A stretch of DNA of 63,061 nt. Source: Blastocatellia bacterium (GTDB lineage Bacteria > Acidobacteriota > Blastocatellia > RBC074). The notes beneath the pieces are model-generated. The model ran no database searches. It saw only the letters and a list, made by a program, of their open reading frames with translations, and was not told the origin of the DNA. The position numbers were made by a program, and so were the translations under genes. Positions within the stretch are counted from its first letter, which is position 1; each line of letters begins with the position of its first letter. Below are positions 52,903 to 62,224 of this stretch, piece by piece. The stretch spans positions 1-63,061 of the forward strand of contig JAEUQN010000014.1 of assembly GCA_016789725.1 (NCBI GenBank), written 5' to 3'.

Positions 52903-55422
52903 CTAAAGTTCATCTGGCCCACGATTCACCACAAAATTCACATTGCTGGTTGCTTGTGTGATGTTGAGTGTCTGCGAGGAAGGCGTGAACGGTGTTTTAT
53001 TTTTGCGCGGCGTAATCGTGTACGTCGCATTGGTGGGGACGTTGATCAAGCTGTAATTGCCCGCTCGATCTGTGGTTACTTGTTGCGTGTAGGCTCCCGT
53101 TGTCCGGGCGATTGTAATGGTGATGCCTTTCACGCCCTTCCCGCGAAAGTTAGTGACTTTTCCGCTCACCGTAACGGCGCTCGGCGGTTGCGAAACGCCG
53201 TTTCCACTCAAGCCCACATTCACAACCGGATTGGTTGGGTCATTGCTCGACACCTCCACAACCGCCGAAACCGGCCCACTATTCGTGGGAGAAAAGCGCA
53301 CGGCGATGGTGGTTGATTCTCCCGGCGCGACAGTCATTGAGGCTGGCGGCAACAGAGAAAAGGCTGGATTTGACAGCGCCAGCGAAAAGATCAGGTTCGT
53401 ATTGCCGTCGTTGGAAATCGTGAACTGTTGCGTACTGGTATGGCCGACCATCACATCCCCAAACGCCAGCGCGTTTGGTGTCACATCTATCGTCGGCAAC
53501 AACAAAATGCCGTTGCCGCTCAGGCTGACGTTGACGAGTGCGTTCATGGGGTCATTGCTGGAAATTTGCAGCGTGGCGGATTTCGGCCCGCTGCTGGCCG
53601 GCGCAAAGATAACGGTCATCAGCGTAGATTGCCCGGCTGCCAGCGTGGTGCTGGGTGGAAGCGCGTAGGAAAAATTCGTATCCGACAAGTTTAAGGAAAA
53701 CGTCAGCGCCGAACCGCCCACATTCGCAATAGTGAATTGCTGCGATTGTGAGCCACCGACGTTCACATTCCCAAAGGCAAGATTGGTGGGCGAAACGTTG
53801 ATGACTGGCGGTGGTACGAAGCCTTGCCCATTGAGCGCGATAGAAATTGAGGCCTCATCAGGATCGTTGCTGGTGATTACCAACGACGCGTCTTTAGCAC
53901 CTGCGCTGATGGGCGCGAACGTCAGGTTGAGATTGACTGATTGACCGGGAACAAGTGGCGCAGGGGCAAACCCGTTTAGCGAAAAATCATCTGCATTCAT
54001 CCCATTCAGCGCAACGCTGTACACCAGATTCGCCTCGCCTGCATTCGTGATCGTGATGGATTGCGCCGCTGCGTTCCCGACCTGAACATTGCCGTACAAC
54101 ACACTGGTGAGTGGGGCTTCAATGTCCGGCGGACGGAACTCATATGCGCCAATATCAACCGTGGAAAGCCCGATACCGTTGACCAACCGAGCCAATCCGC
54201 GTTGATCAGTACTAAAGTTGACAGGCGCATTAAAGGTCGAGCAACTTGCGTCTGTCACGCAATTTTGTCCGGCATCAATGGCGGATGAACCCACCAGCAG
54301 CGCGTGTGTATCGGTGGGGCCCTGGTTGTTGACCAACGGGCCGAGATTGGCCGCCGTATTGTTCAGCAAATCGCTGGCAATCCAGCCGGTAGTGGAGGCG
54401 GCATTTCCGATTAGATTGCCGCCGCCCGAAATGATGACCGCGCTAAAGCTCAGGTCTGGCCCACTGTTCGGAGCCGAATTGCCCGTAATGATCGTGTTGC
54501 GCATTCGGACAGGCAGACCAGGGTTGAGCTGTAACCCACCATCCAGCGTCGTTGCGGTGTTGCCTGTGATGGTGCAATTCGTAATCGTTGCTTCTGCCCC
54601 TGCGCCAGATATTTTTAGCCCCCCGCCCGGTCCGCTCGCGGAATTCCCCGATATGGTCGAATTGGACAGGTAGAGCGCAACGGGATCACCGCTTGCGGCA
54701 AAAGACATACCACCACCCTGGTTGTTTCCGCCTGCAATATTTCGAGCGATTAGCGTGTTATTGATGGTGGTCGTAGTGGTACTCATAATACCACCGCCAC
54801 TGCCGCCGGAGCCGTAGTTATCCACGATGGCACAGTGATTGAGAGTCAACGCGCCGCCTGTACTGGTTCCTCGAGAATATAAAATTGCGCCCGCACTATT
54901 ATCGAAGCCGGAGCCGGAAGGCGCTTTGCCGTGCCGAATTGTAAGGTGATTCAATGTGAGTTTGACGGCAGTTCCAAACGAACGCATCACACGATCAATG
55001 CCGTCGCCGTCGGTGCCATTTGTGGTTTTGGTCGTTCCGGCCTGAATGATTGTTGTGCGGGCGCTGTCGCCCTGAATCGTCAGGTTGGAGCTGTTGCGAA
55101 TATTCAGATCGCCCCACGCATTGTTGATTTCATTCGGCGTCCCCGTCAGCGTCAACGTGTAGACGCCCGCCGGTAACGTGATGGTATGCGTGCGCGTAGC
55201 GGAGTTGGTCGAAAGCTGATTGGTTTCCGTAATCGCCGCACGCAACGAACAATTGCCCGCCGCATCCGCGCAAACTCCATTGCCGGGCGAGACATCATTC
55301 GTGTCCAACGTGGTATTGACCGTAAAACTGGCCGCGTTTACCGCTCCAGCACTGGTCAGCATGAAAAAGAGCGTTGCCAGCACGAGCGCAAATAACCTAA
55401 ATTGTGCAGAAATCTTCCCCAT
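52903..55422 (-). CDS. Large secreted parallel-beta-helix and HYDIN-repeat protein
   Basis: An 839-residue exported protein. After a signal peptide (residues 1-31, ending near VNAASF) there is a CSLREA-type start (GNCSLRAAITETN). A right-handed beta-helix region with repeated N-x-T-I-x-G-N motifs runs to about residue 430. Three choice-of-anchor D (ASPM-SPD2-Hydin) Ig-like repeats follow, each with LAFGNVNVGGSQSQ or VLYGNVQVG style starts. A carboxypeptidase-regulatory/Cna-B-like domain (VTVSGKVTNFRGKGVKGITI, residues at end) closes it. ATG 55422 follows AAGGAG. Likely a surface or matrix protein; glycan-active function uncertain. Confidence 0.88.
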   Translation of the reverse strand: MGKISAQFRLFALVLATLFFMLTSAGAVNAASFTVNTTLDTNDVSPGNGVCADAAGNCSLRAAITETNQLSTNSATRTHTITLPAGVYTLTLTGTPNEINNAWGDLNIRNSSNLTIQGDSARTTIIQAGTTKTTNGTDGDGIDRVMRSFGTAVKLTLNHLTIRHGKAPSGSGFDNSAGAILYSRGTSTGGALTLNHCAIVDNYGSGGSGGGIMSTTTTTINNTLIARNIAGGNNQGGGMSFAASGDPVALYLSNSTISGNSASGPGGGLKISGAGAEATITNCTITGNTATTLDGGLQLNPGLPVRMRNTIITGNSAPNSGPDLSFSAVIISGGGNLIGNAASTTGWIASDLLNNTAANLGPLVNNQGPTDTHALLVGSSAIDAGQNCVTDASCSTFNAPVNFSTDQRGLARLVNGIGLSTVDIGAYEFRPPDIEAPLTSVLYGNVQVGNAAAQSITITNAGEANLVYSVALNGMNADDFSLNGFAPAPLVPGQSVNLNLTFAPISAGAKDASLVITSNDPDEASISIALNGQGFVPPPVINVSPTNLAFGNVNVGGSQSQQFTIANVGGSALTFSLNLSDTNFSYALPPSTTLAAGQSTLMTVIFAPASSGPKSATLQISSNDPMNALVNVSLSGNGILLLPTIDVTPNALAFGDVMVGHTSTQQFTISNDGNTNLIFSLALSNPAFSLLPPASMTVAPGESTTIAVRFSPTNSGPVSAVVEVSSNDPTNPVVNVGLSGNGVSQPPSAVTVSGKVTNFRGKGVKGITITIARTTGAYTQQVTTDRAGNYSLINVPTNATYTITPRKNKTPFTPSSQTLNITQATSNVNFVVNRGPDEL

Positions 55423-55743
55423 ACCAATTCTCCTTCTTGTCCTAAACATTGTCAGATTCAACGCCGCCCTCACAATCGCTTCAATTGCTGGCGTTGCGTT
55501 TTGTTGCTTCTGTAGGAACAAGCGCACCCAGTTCGCAAACTCCCTCAGCCAAACTGAAAAAAATCACTTTTTTGTTTTTCGACCAGGGGAAGCGTATGAT
55601 GCCGAGCGTCACAGCCGCACAACGTGCCAAAAGTTGTCTTTGTAATAGAGCGATCCTTCGCGTCTCAGAGGGAAAAGTTTTTTTTCGTACCGCCGTGAGG
55701 GAAAGGATGCCCGCAATCCGCTTTACTGAGCAGGAGGAAACCG
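55423..55743. other. Divergent intergenic region
   Basis: A 321-bp spacer between the HYDIN-repeat gene and the exported CHAT gene. No small gene is supported, and no clear -35/-10 pair could be assigned to either direction. Poly-A and poly-T runs near 55555-55575 and at 55675-55683 are the only distinctive stretches. Confidence 0.4.
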
Positions 55744-58700
55744 ATGCACCAACACGCCCAAACCATTCGCAGATCAATGATGTCTTTCGCCACAGTCCTG
55801 CTGGCGATCTTTCTGGTGAGCAGTATCCACGCGCAAGACATCACACCGCTCGAACCCGGCAAACCGATTACGCGCACAGCCAAGCGCCAACAAGTAGATA
55901 CCTATTCCTTGTCGCTGACCGCTGGGCAATTCATTCGTGTCCTTGTTGAGCAAAGTGATGTAGATGTATCGGTAGACCTGGTTGCGCTGGATAACAAATC
56001 ATTGCAGGTCGTCAACTATTCTTCGCCGTTCGGGCTTGAATCACTCTCCTGGGAAGCAACCACAAACGGAACCTACAAAATCATCATTCGCGCCCTTGGG
56101 GTAAGCAGACCTGAAGCGAGTTATCAAGTACAGATTGAACTCAAAGACACTGCCACCGCCCAAGACCAACAACGTATCAAAGCGGAACAATTATTCAACG
56201 ATGCGGTGCGAGCCGGTCAATCGGCACTTCCGCTGGATCAACGAATCGAGCGAGGCCGACAAGCAATACAAATCTGGCGCGAACTAGGCGATAAGCAGTG
56301 GGAGGCTATGACACTTGATCGCACAGGCGTCCTATATAATCAGAGCCGAAAGCACGACTTAGCGATTGAGACTCTCAAAGAAGCCCTCGCCATCAAGCAT
56401 GAAATCCAAGACAGGCTCGGCAAAATTTTCACGCTCAACTTGATGGCAAGCCTTTTACTCAATCAAGCGATGCCAACGCTGAGCGGGATTAAAGCGACTC
56501 AATTACCGCAACAAAACAGCGAATGGCTTGAACAGGCGCTGGCCCTGAGCCGAGAGATCAAACAGCGTGGAGCAGAGAGATATACGCTTGAAAATTTTGC
56601 CAATCAATGCCGACTCTATGGCTTGGTCGAAAAGTTTCTTGAGTACAAGGAACAAGTCGTGGTGATTGACCACGAAGGTACAGATCGCAGCTTTGAAACT
56701 AATACGATTCATCATATTGGATTCACGCTTTTTTTGATGGGGTATCACGAAAAAGCATTGGAATACTATCGCAAAGCACTAGCCATGAATCTGGAGATAA
56801 AATCCCTTCCAGGGCAAGGCATCAATTATCGTGAGTTTTCGAATACCTATACCTATCTGGGGCAATATGACAAAGCAATTGAGTACCAGGAAAAAGCGCT
56901 GGCGATCTGGCGCGAACTCAAAAATGAGTCACAAGAGGGGGGGGCTTACGGGAATTTAGGATTGATTTATGGGCTTTTGAACCAAAATGAAAAAGCTCTT
57001 GAGTATCAGAACCGTGCGCTGGAAATTGCCCGAAAAACAAAGAATCTTAACTATGAAGCAATCGCGTTAGTTAATATTGGTGATGTCTATCTCAAGCTCG
57101 GTCGCTTATCGGAAGCGAAAGATTATGACGAGAAAGGGCTGAAAATCTATCGCGAGCAAAGAAATCGTCGTGGTGAAAGTGAAGCGTTATGGGGATTAGG
57201 CAGAGTTTTTTCAAAACAAAACCTTACGGCTCAAGCTATTGAGTCTTATGAGCAAGCTCTGAAAATTTCCCGCGACATCAGAATGCGTTTCAATGAAAGT
57301 TGCATACTCAGCGAACTCGCAGATGAATTGCGCAAGATTGGGCAAACAGAAAAAGCCATCAACTACCATTTACAATCATTCAAAATAGCCCGTGAAACAA
57401 AAGCCAAGGATACCGAGGCGTTTGCCCTGGATGGATTGCTATTTGACTGGAAAGAGCGCAGCCAACCGCATCTCGCAATCTATTTCGGCAAACTAGCGGT
57501 CAACGCATATCAGGAAATCCGCAGCGGAATCCGTTCGCTTGATTTGGATTCACAACAAAGCTTCCTCAAATCCAAAGAATCCACCTACCGCGAACTCGCC
57601 GACTTGCTCATCGCACAAGGACGCCTGCCCGAAGCCGAGCAGGTCATTCGCATGCTCAAAGAAGAAGAGTATTTCGAGTATGTGCGCCGCGATGTGGACA
57701 ATTCCTCCAAAGGCGAACGCGCGTCCCTCACGCCCGAAGAAGCGGCGATTGAAAAACGCTATCGCGAAATCGCCGACAAGCTCAGCGAAATCGGTTCGCA
57801 GCGCAGCGAATTGCTGGCCAAACCAACGCGCTCCACCGAAGAAGAACAACTGCTCGCCAAACTGGAAGGAGATCTGACGGTTGCCAATCAGATGTTTCAG
57901 AAATTCCTGGATGGCTTGGCGACGGAAATGGCGAAGCAAAAAGATGGCAGCGCCAACATCACCAAGCTGCGCGATGCACAAGGCTTGATGGAAGATTTGC
58001 GCGAACTCGGCAAAGGCGTCGTCGCGTTGTACACGCTCGTTGGCGAAAACAAATATCGCGTGATTTTGACGACAGCGGATTTCCAACGTGCTTACGAATA
58101 CCCGATCAAAGCGGCGGAGTTGAATCGCAAGATTCTCGCGTTTCGTGCAACGCTGCAAAATCCGAAGCTCGACCCGCTGCCGCTGGCACAGGAGTTGTAT
58201 CAAATCCTCGTCGGCCCAGTCGCCAAAGACTTGCGCGGGACGAAGGCGCAGATGCTGATGTGGTCGCTGGATGGTGTGTTGCGCTACGTGCCTGTCGCAG
58301 CATTGCACGACGGCGAAAAGTATCTGGTCGAACGCTTTCGCAACGCGGTGTTCACGCCGGTCAGCAACGCGCGCTTCAAGGATGAGCCGAGCCGCAACTG
58401 GAAAGCGTTGGGCTTGGGCGTGACGAAATCGTTCGGGGCTAACATCCCGGCGCTGCCCGGCGTGGCGGAAGAAATGCGCGGCATCATCAACGACGGGAGC
58501 GGCAAAGGCGTGTTGCCCGGCACGATCAAGCTGGACGAGCAATTCACGCAGGAGGCAATGCTGACGGGCTTACGCCAACGCAATCCGGTTGTGCATGTCG
58601 CTTCGCATTTTCAATTCAAACCCGGCAACGAAACGGATTCGGCTTTGCTGCTGGGCGATGGACAATTCCTGAGTCTCGCGCAGATCAAAGCCTTGCCGCA

Positions 58701-59118
58701 GGTCTTCAGCGGCGTCGAATTGTTGACGCTCTCCGCCTGCAACACAGCGACATCTGGGAGCGGCGCGAACGGCAAAGAAGTCGAAGGCTTCGGCGCACTC
58801 GCGCAAAAGCAAGGTGCCAAAGCCGTGATCGCCAGCCTCTGGCCTGTCGCAGATCGTAGCACCAAAAACCTAATGCAGGAGTTCTATCGCCTACGCGAAA
58901 CGAAAGGCAATCTCACGAAAGCCGAAGCGATGCGCCAAGCGCAAATGAAGCTGCTGCGCGGCGAATTGCAAGTCACAGGCGCAGCGTTAGCCGTGCGCGA
59001 CATCACGCACGAAACGGACAAAACAACGAACCTGCCGCCGTACAAAGTTGATCCGAAAGCGCCCTATGCGCATCCGTATTACTGGGCACCGTTTATTTTG
59101 ATTGGCAATTGGAAGTGA
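55744..59118 (+). CDS. Exported TPR-CHAT protease-like protein
   Basis: A 1124-residue protein. An N-terminal signal (MSFATVLLAIFLVSSIHAQ, after a 14-residue basic lead) directs export. Next come a PPC-like beta domain (about 30-135), TPRs (about 150-590) and a C-terminal CHAT domain (about 800-1124) with His955 in HVASHF and Cys999 in LSACNT. It ends in HPYYWAPFILIG like the cytosolic CHAT protein at 2196. The catalytic dyad is intact, but the place of action differs. ATG 55744 follows AGGAGGAAA. It is divergent from the large HYDIN-repeat protein. Substrate unknown. Confidence 0.9.
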   Translation: MHQHAQTIRRSMMSFATVLLAIFLVSSIHAQDITPLEPGKPITRTAKRQQVDTYSLSLTAGQFIRVLVEQSDVDVSVDLVALDNKSLQVVNYSSPFGLESLSWEATTNGTYKIIIRALGVSRPEASYQVQIELKDTATAQDQQRIKAEQLFNDAVRAGQSALPLDQRIERGRQAIQIWRELGDKQWEAMTLDRTGVLYNQSRKHDLAIETLKEALAIKHEIQDRLGKIFTLNLMASLLLNQAMPTLSGIKATQLPQQNSEWLEQALALSREIKQRGAERYTLENFANQCRLYGLVEKFLEYKEQVVVIDHEGTDRSFETNTIHHIGFTLFLMGYHEKALEYYRKALAMNLEIKSLPGQGINYREFSNTYTYLGQYDKAIEYQEKALAIWRELKNESQEGGAYGNLGLIYGLLNQNEKALEYQNRALEIARKTKNLNYEAIALVNIGDVYLKLGRLSEAKDYDEKGLKIYREQRNRRGESEALWGLGRVFSKQNLTAQAIESYEQALKISRDIRMRFNESCILSELADELRKIGQTEKAINYHLQSFKIARETKAKDTEAFALDGLLFDWKERSQPHLAIYFGKLAVNAYQEIRSGIRSLDLDSQQSFLKSKESTYRELADLLIAQGRLPEAEQVIRMLKEEEYFEYVRRDVDNSSKGERASLTPEEAAIEKRYREIADKLSEIGSQRSELLAKPTRSTEEEQLLAKLEGDLTVANQMFQKFLDGLATEMAKQKDGSANITKLRDAQGLMEDLRELGKGVVALYTLVGENKYRVILTTADFQRAYEYPIKAAELNRKILAFRATLQNPKLDPLPLAQELYQILVGPVAKDLRGTKAQMLMWSLDGVLRYVPVAALHDGEKYLVERFRNAVFTPVSNARFKDEPSRNWKALGLGVTKSFGANIPALPGVAEEMRGIINDGSGKGVLPGTIKLDEQFTQEAMLTGLRQRNPVVHVASHFQFKPGNETDSALLLGDGQFLSLAQIKALPQVFSGVELLTLSACNTATSGSGANGKEVEGFGALAQKQGAKAVIASLWPVADRSTKNLMQEFYRLRETKGNLTKAEAMRQAQMKLLRGELQVTGAALAVRDITHETDKTTNLPPYKVDPKAPYAHPYYWAPFILIGNWK

Positions 59119-59122
59119 ATGA

Positions 59123-59150
59123 TTGGTGGTCGGTAGCTGGTGGTCGGTGG
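59123..59150. repeat. GGTAGCTGGTGG repeat element, copy 2
   Basis: A G/T-rich run just after the CHAT stop codon matches the element at 49186-49215, including the identical core GGTAGCTGGTGG. Both copies sit within a few bases of a stop codon. Confidence 0.65.
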
Positions 59151-59251
59151 AACGAACTCAAAACTCGACGCTCGAACCTCGCGGGGCTGTCGCGCGGCGA
59201 ACATTGTGCTATGATTTGCGCCGTCATCAACTTCAAATCAGGAGTACCACA

Positions 59252-60667
59252 ATGAACAATTCGGACAACAAGTCTCGTCGCAGTTTTCTCAAAAAAGCTA
59301 CTGCCGCTACCTCAGCGGCCATCATCACCAGCAAAACCCGCCTGGAAGCCAAACCGATTGACATCACGCCGGAGCCGGAGCTGCTGCCACAAGTGTCGCC
59401 AAATGATCGCATTCGCATCGCGCTGATTGGCGCAGGCGGACAAGGTTCAGCCGATACAGGAGCGGCGTTGCGCGTGCCGGGCGTTGAATTGGTCGCGGTG
59501 GCGGACATCTATGATGGTCGCCATACGGCGGCGAAAGAACGCTTCGGCAATCATCTGTTCACGACGCGCGATCACCGTGAAATTTTAGCGCGCAATGACA
59601 TTGACGCAGTCATCATCGGTACGCCCGATCACTGGCACGCACAAATTGCCAAAGAAGCCATGCGCGCGGGCAAAGATGTGTATTGCGAAAAGCCGATAGT
59701 GCAGCAATTGGGCGAAGGCGCGGATGTCGTCAAAACGTGGAAAGAAACCGGGCGTGTGATGCAAATCGGTAGCCAGTACACGACCGGCATCATTTATCAC
59801 AAGGCCAAAGAATTGATTGAAAAAGGCGTCATCGGCAAATTAAATCTGGTCGAATCGGCTATCTTGCGGCGTGGTTCCGAAGCGGCGTGGCAATACACGA
59901 TTCCAACCGATGCTTCGCCGCAGACGATTGATTGGGATCGCTTTTTGGGGCGTGCTCCCAAACGACCGCTCGAACCGATTCGCTTGTTCCGCTGGCGCAA
60001 TTATCAGGATTACGGCACAGGCATCGGCGGCGATTTATTTGTGCATTTGTTCAGTGGGACGCACTTGATTACCGGCGCAGTGGGGCCAAGCAAAGTGTTC
60101 TCGACGGGCGGCATTCGATTCTGGAACGACGGGCGCGATGTGCCGGATCAATTGCTCGGTTTGTTTGAATATACTGCCACCGACAAACATCCTGATTTCA
60201 CCGTGAACTTCAAAGTCAATTTCGCGGACGGCAGCGTGCAAGGCTATGGCCCAACCACGTTTCGCTTTGTGGGTGATGGCGGCGTCATTGATTTGGATGA
60301 AGGCGTCCGCGTGACGCGCCGCGAACAGACCACAAATCCGACGGCTCCGAATGGGGCGTTTGCGAAGGCGATGCTGGATGGAATGCGCAAGGAATACGTT
60401 GCCAAATATCCACCGAATCCGAACCCCTTGCGCGAGATTCCGGCGGATATGAATTTCATCACCCGCAACAATTACGACATGCATTTCGAGCACGTCAAAA
60501 ACTGGATTCAGGGTGTACGCACGCGCAAACAGGTCTTGCAAGACCCGGTCTTCGGCTTCCGTGCAGCGGCTCCGGCGTTGCTCAGCAATGTCAGTTATTT
60601 TGAAAAACGCGTTGCCGAATGGGACCCGGTCAATATGGTGGAAAAAGGCAAAGTAGCAAAAAGATAA
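59252..60667 (+). CDS. Tat-exported Gfo/Idh/MocA family oxidoreductase
   Basis: A 471-residue protein with a twin-arginine signal (SRRSFLKKATAATSAAIITS), so it is exported with NAD(P) bound. The Rossmann motif is IALIGAGGQGS; VIIGTPDHWHA and YCEKPIV supply further family motifs, and the C-terminal domain contains GIGGDLFVHLFSGTHLI (17 residues). Such exported Gfo/Idh proteins with GGDLFVHLFSG are common in planctomycetes and acidobacteria and related to glycan-cleaving exported dehydrogenases. ATG 59252 follows AGGAG. A terminator lies 20 bp after the stop. Confidence 0.92.
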   Translation: MNNSDNKSRRSFLKKATAATSAAIITSKTRLEAKPIDITPEPELLPQVSPNDRIRIALIGAGGQGSADTGAALRVPGVELVAVADIYDGRHTAAKERFGNHLFTTRDHREILARNDIDAVIIGTPDHWHAQIAKEAMRAGKDVYCEKPIVQQLGEGADVVKTWKETGRVMQIGSQYTTGIIYHKAKELIEKGVIGKLNLVESAILRRGSEAAWQYTIPTDASPQTIDWDRFLGRAPKRPLEPIRLFRWRNYQDYGTGIGGDLFVHLFSGTHLITGAVGPSKVFSTGGIRFWNDGRDVPDQLLGLFEYTATDKHPDFTVNFKVNFADGSVQGYGPTTFRFVGDGGVIDLDEGVRVTRREQTTNPTAPNGAFAKAMLDGMRKEYVAKYPPNPNPLREIPADMNFITRNNYDMHFEHVKNWIQGVRTRKQVLQDPVFGFRAAAPALLSNVSYFEKRVAEWDPVNMVEKGKVAKR

Positions 60668-60686
60668 GGCCGTTAGATAAACTAAC

Positions 60687-60727
60687 AATGACGCGTCAAG
60701 AAAATGCTTGGCGCGTCATTTTATTTG
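60687..60727 (+). terminator. Intrinsic terminator after the Gfo/Idh gene
   Basis: A 14-bp stem (60687-60700 with 60707-60720, one G-U pair) with a 6-nt loop and a TTTTATTTG tail closes about 20 bp after the stop codon. Good Rho-independent terminator. Confidence 0.8.
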
Positions 60728-60746
60728 TGCCACTTATTTGTGCCAC
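60721..60746. repeat. Two tandem copies of a 13-nt unit
   Basis: TTATTTGTGCCAC is present twice without a gap, at the tail of the terminator. Probably a small slippage duplication. Confidence 0.8.
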
Positions 60747-60951
60747 CATTACAGCGGGAAGAAGATAATTGACGGCGTCTCACAAAATCAGTATAAATGC
60801 CTCTGTTTTGCGCGAATCCTGCCCCGTAAAATGCGTTAAGCTCCTGACAACCTCTTCCCCGCTGTACTGTTGGTGAAATCAATGCCTCGCTCAATTGAAA
60901 CCCGCGAAAACAACCCCCAATTCTTAAGATCGTTCTCACAAGGAGCACCCG

Positions 60952-62217
60952 ATGGGGCTACACGGTGAAATACAAACAATGCCCATGCTAGACCTGTTCC
61001 AATGGCTTGAGCTGGTCCATAAAACAGGGAAGCTAACGGTAGAAAATGCGACCGGCAAGCAACAAATTTATTTTGAGAATGGAGCCATCGTGGCAGCCTC
61101 TTCGACCGGGTATTTTTCTTCCAATAATCTGAGCGATGCGGAAGCCATTATCAGCGAAACATTGAAGTGGCAGCGGGGCGAATTCAGCTTTGCGGAAACG
61201 CCCTTGCCACCAGAGATTGTCAGTCTCCCGCAACGTCATAGCGCGAAACAAATTATTCAAAAGACCTTTCTAATTGCAGATGAAGCCGCTGGGGTTTTCC
61301 AACAAGCCATCGCCGTTTCTTCGCAGGTGATGGATGTGGGGCGCGGCTATGATGAAGTCGAAGGTTTGCGCGTGGCGATTGTCAGCCGCTTGCTCAAAGG
61401 AGATTTTCAGATTCCACTGTTGCCTACGGTCGCCAATAAAATTATCAGCATCACTAAGCAGGATGATTTTTCGCTCCGTGATCTCAGCGAAGTCATTATC
61501 ACCGATCAGGTCATCACCGCCCAATTGCTCAAACACGCCAATTCCGCTTTTTACAATCGAGGGCGAACAATTGATTCGGTCTCGATGGCGGTTCAGATGC
61601 TGGGCGCGCAAACGGTCACGAATCTGGTGCTGACACTCTCGCTCAAAAGTGTGATAACAGGCCGCGACATCTTTTTAGAAGAGAAAAAACTGGTCTGGAA
61701 GCGGTCGTTGGCAAGTGCGCTGTTGGCGCGATCCATGTCGCTTATTGCACAAGTGGATCGGGAACAGGCGTTTCTTTGCGGTTTGATGATTAACTTCGGA
61801 AAGATCGTGCTGTTCTCCTTGATTCAGGACCTGATGCAAAAAGAAGCGGAATTCAAGTCCACTTCCAAATCAACGGTTGAGTACATTATCAACAGCTATC
61901 ATCAAAAAGTGGGCGGAGCAGTCGCGGAAAAATGGATGCTGCCGCCCACCGTTCTGGATGCCATTACCAATCACCGGGCGTTAACCCCAGAATTACAATG
62001 TAGCCGATATGTGCCGGTCGCCAATCTGTGCGATACGGTGTTATCCGATCACTTTGAGGCGCAGCAAAATCAGGCAGAGCCAAGCGCCCCAAAGGCAGAA
62101 GAAGATTGGATGCTCTTGCCCGCCGTCAAACTTTTAGGACTGACCCAACACCAGGTTCATCAGGTGTTGGGTTTTGTACCGGAATGCTTGTCCTACGCGC
62201 AACAAATGGCGAGCTAA
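60952..62217 (+). CDS. DUF4388 (PatA-like) and HDOD domain regulator
   Basis: A 421-residue cytosolic protein. Residues about 1-100 are a DUF4388/PatA-type N-terminal domain (GKLTVENATGKQQIYFENGA, up to 20 quoted) and about 145-345 an HDOD domain (LLPTVANKIISI, SAFYNRGRTIDSVSMAVQML). HDOD proteins are signalling outputs related to HD-domain phosphohydrolases but lacking the HD metal residues. A likely role is in motility, stress or two-component signalling. ATG 60952 follows AAGGAG. Convergent with the M28 peptidase gene, 7 bp apart. Confidence 0.9.
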   Translation: MGLHGEIQTMPMLDLFQWLELVHKTGKLTVENATGKQQIYFENGAIVAASSTGYFSSNNLSDAEAIISETLKWQRGEFSFAETPLPPEIVSLPQRHSAKQIIQKTFLIADEAAGVFQQAIAVSSQVMDVGRGYDEVEGLRVAIVSRLLKGDFQIPLLPTVANKIISITKQDDFSLRDLSEVIITDQVITAQLLKHANSAFYNRGRTIDSVSMAVQMLGAQTVTNLVLTLSLKSVITGRDIFLEEKKLVWKRSLASALLARSMSLIAQVDREQAFLCGLMINFGKIVLFSLIQDLMQKEAEFKSTSKSTVEYIINSYHQKVGGAVAEKWMLPPTVLDAITNHRALTPELQCSRYVPVANLCDTVLSDHFEAQQNQAEPSAPKAEEDWMLLPAVKLLGLTQHQVHQVLGFVPECLSYAQQMAS

Positions 62218-62224
62218 TCAGTTC

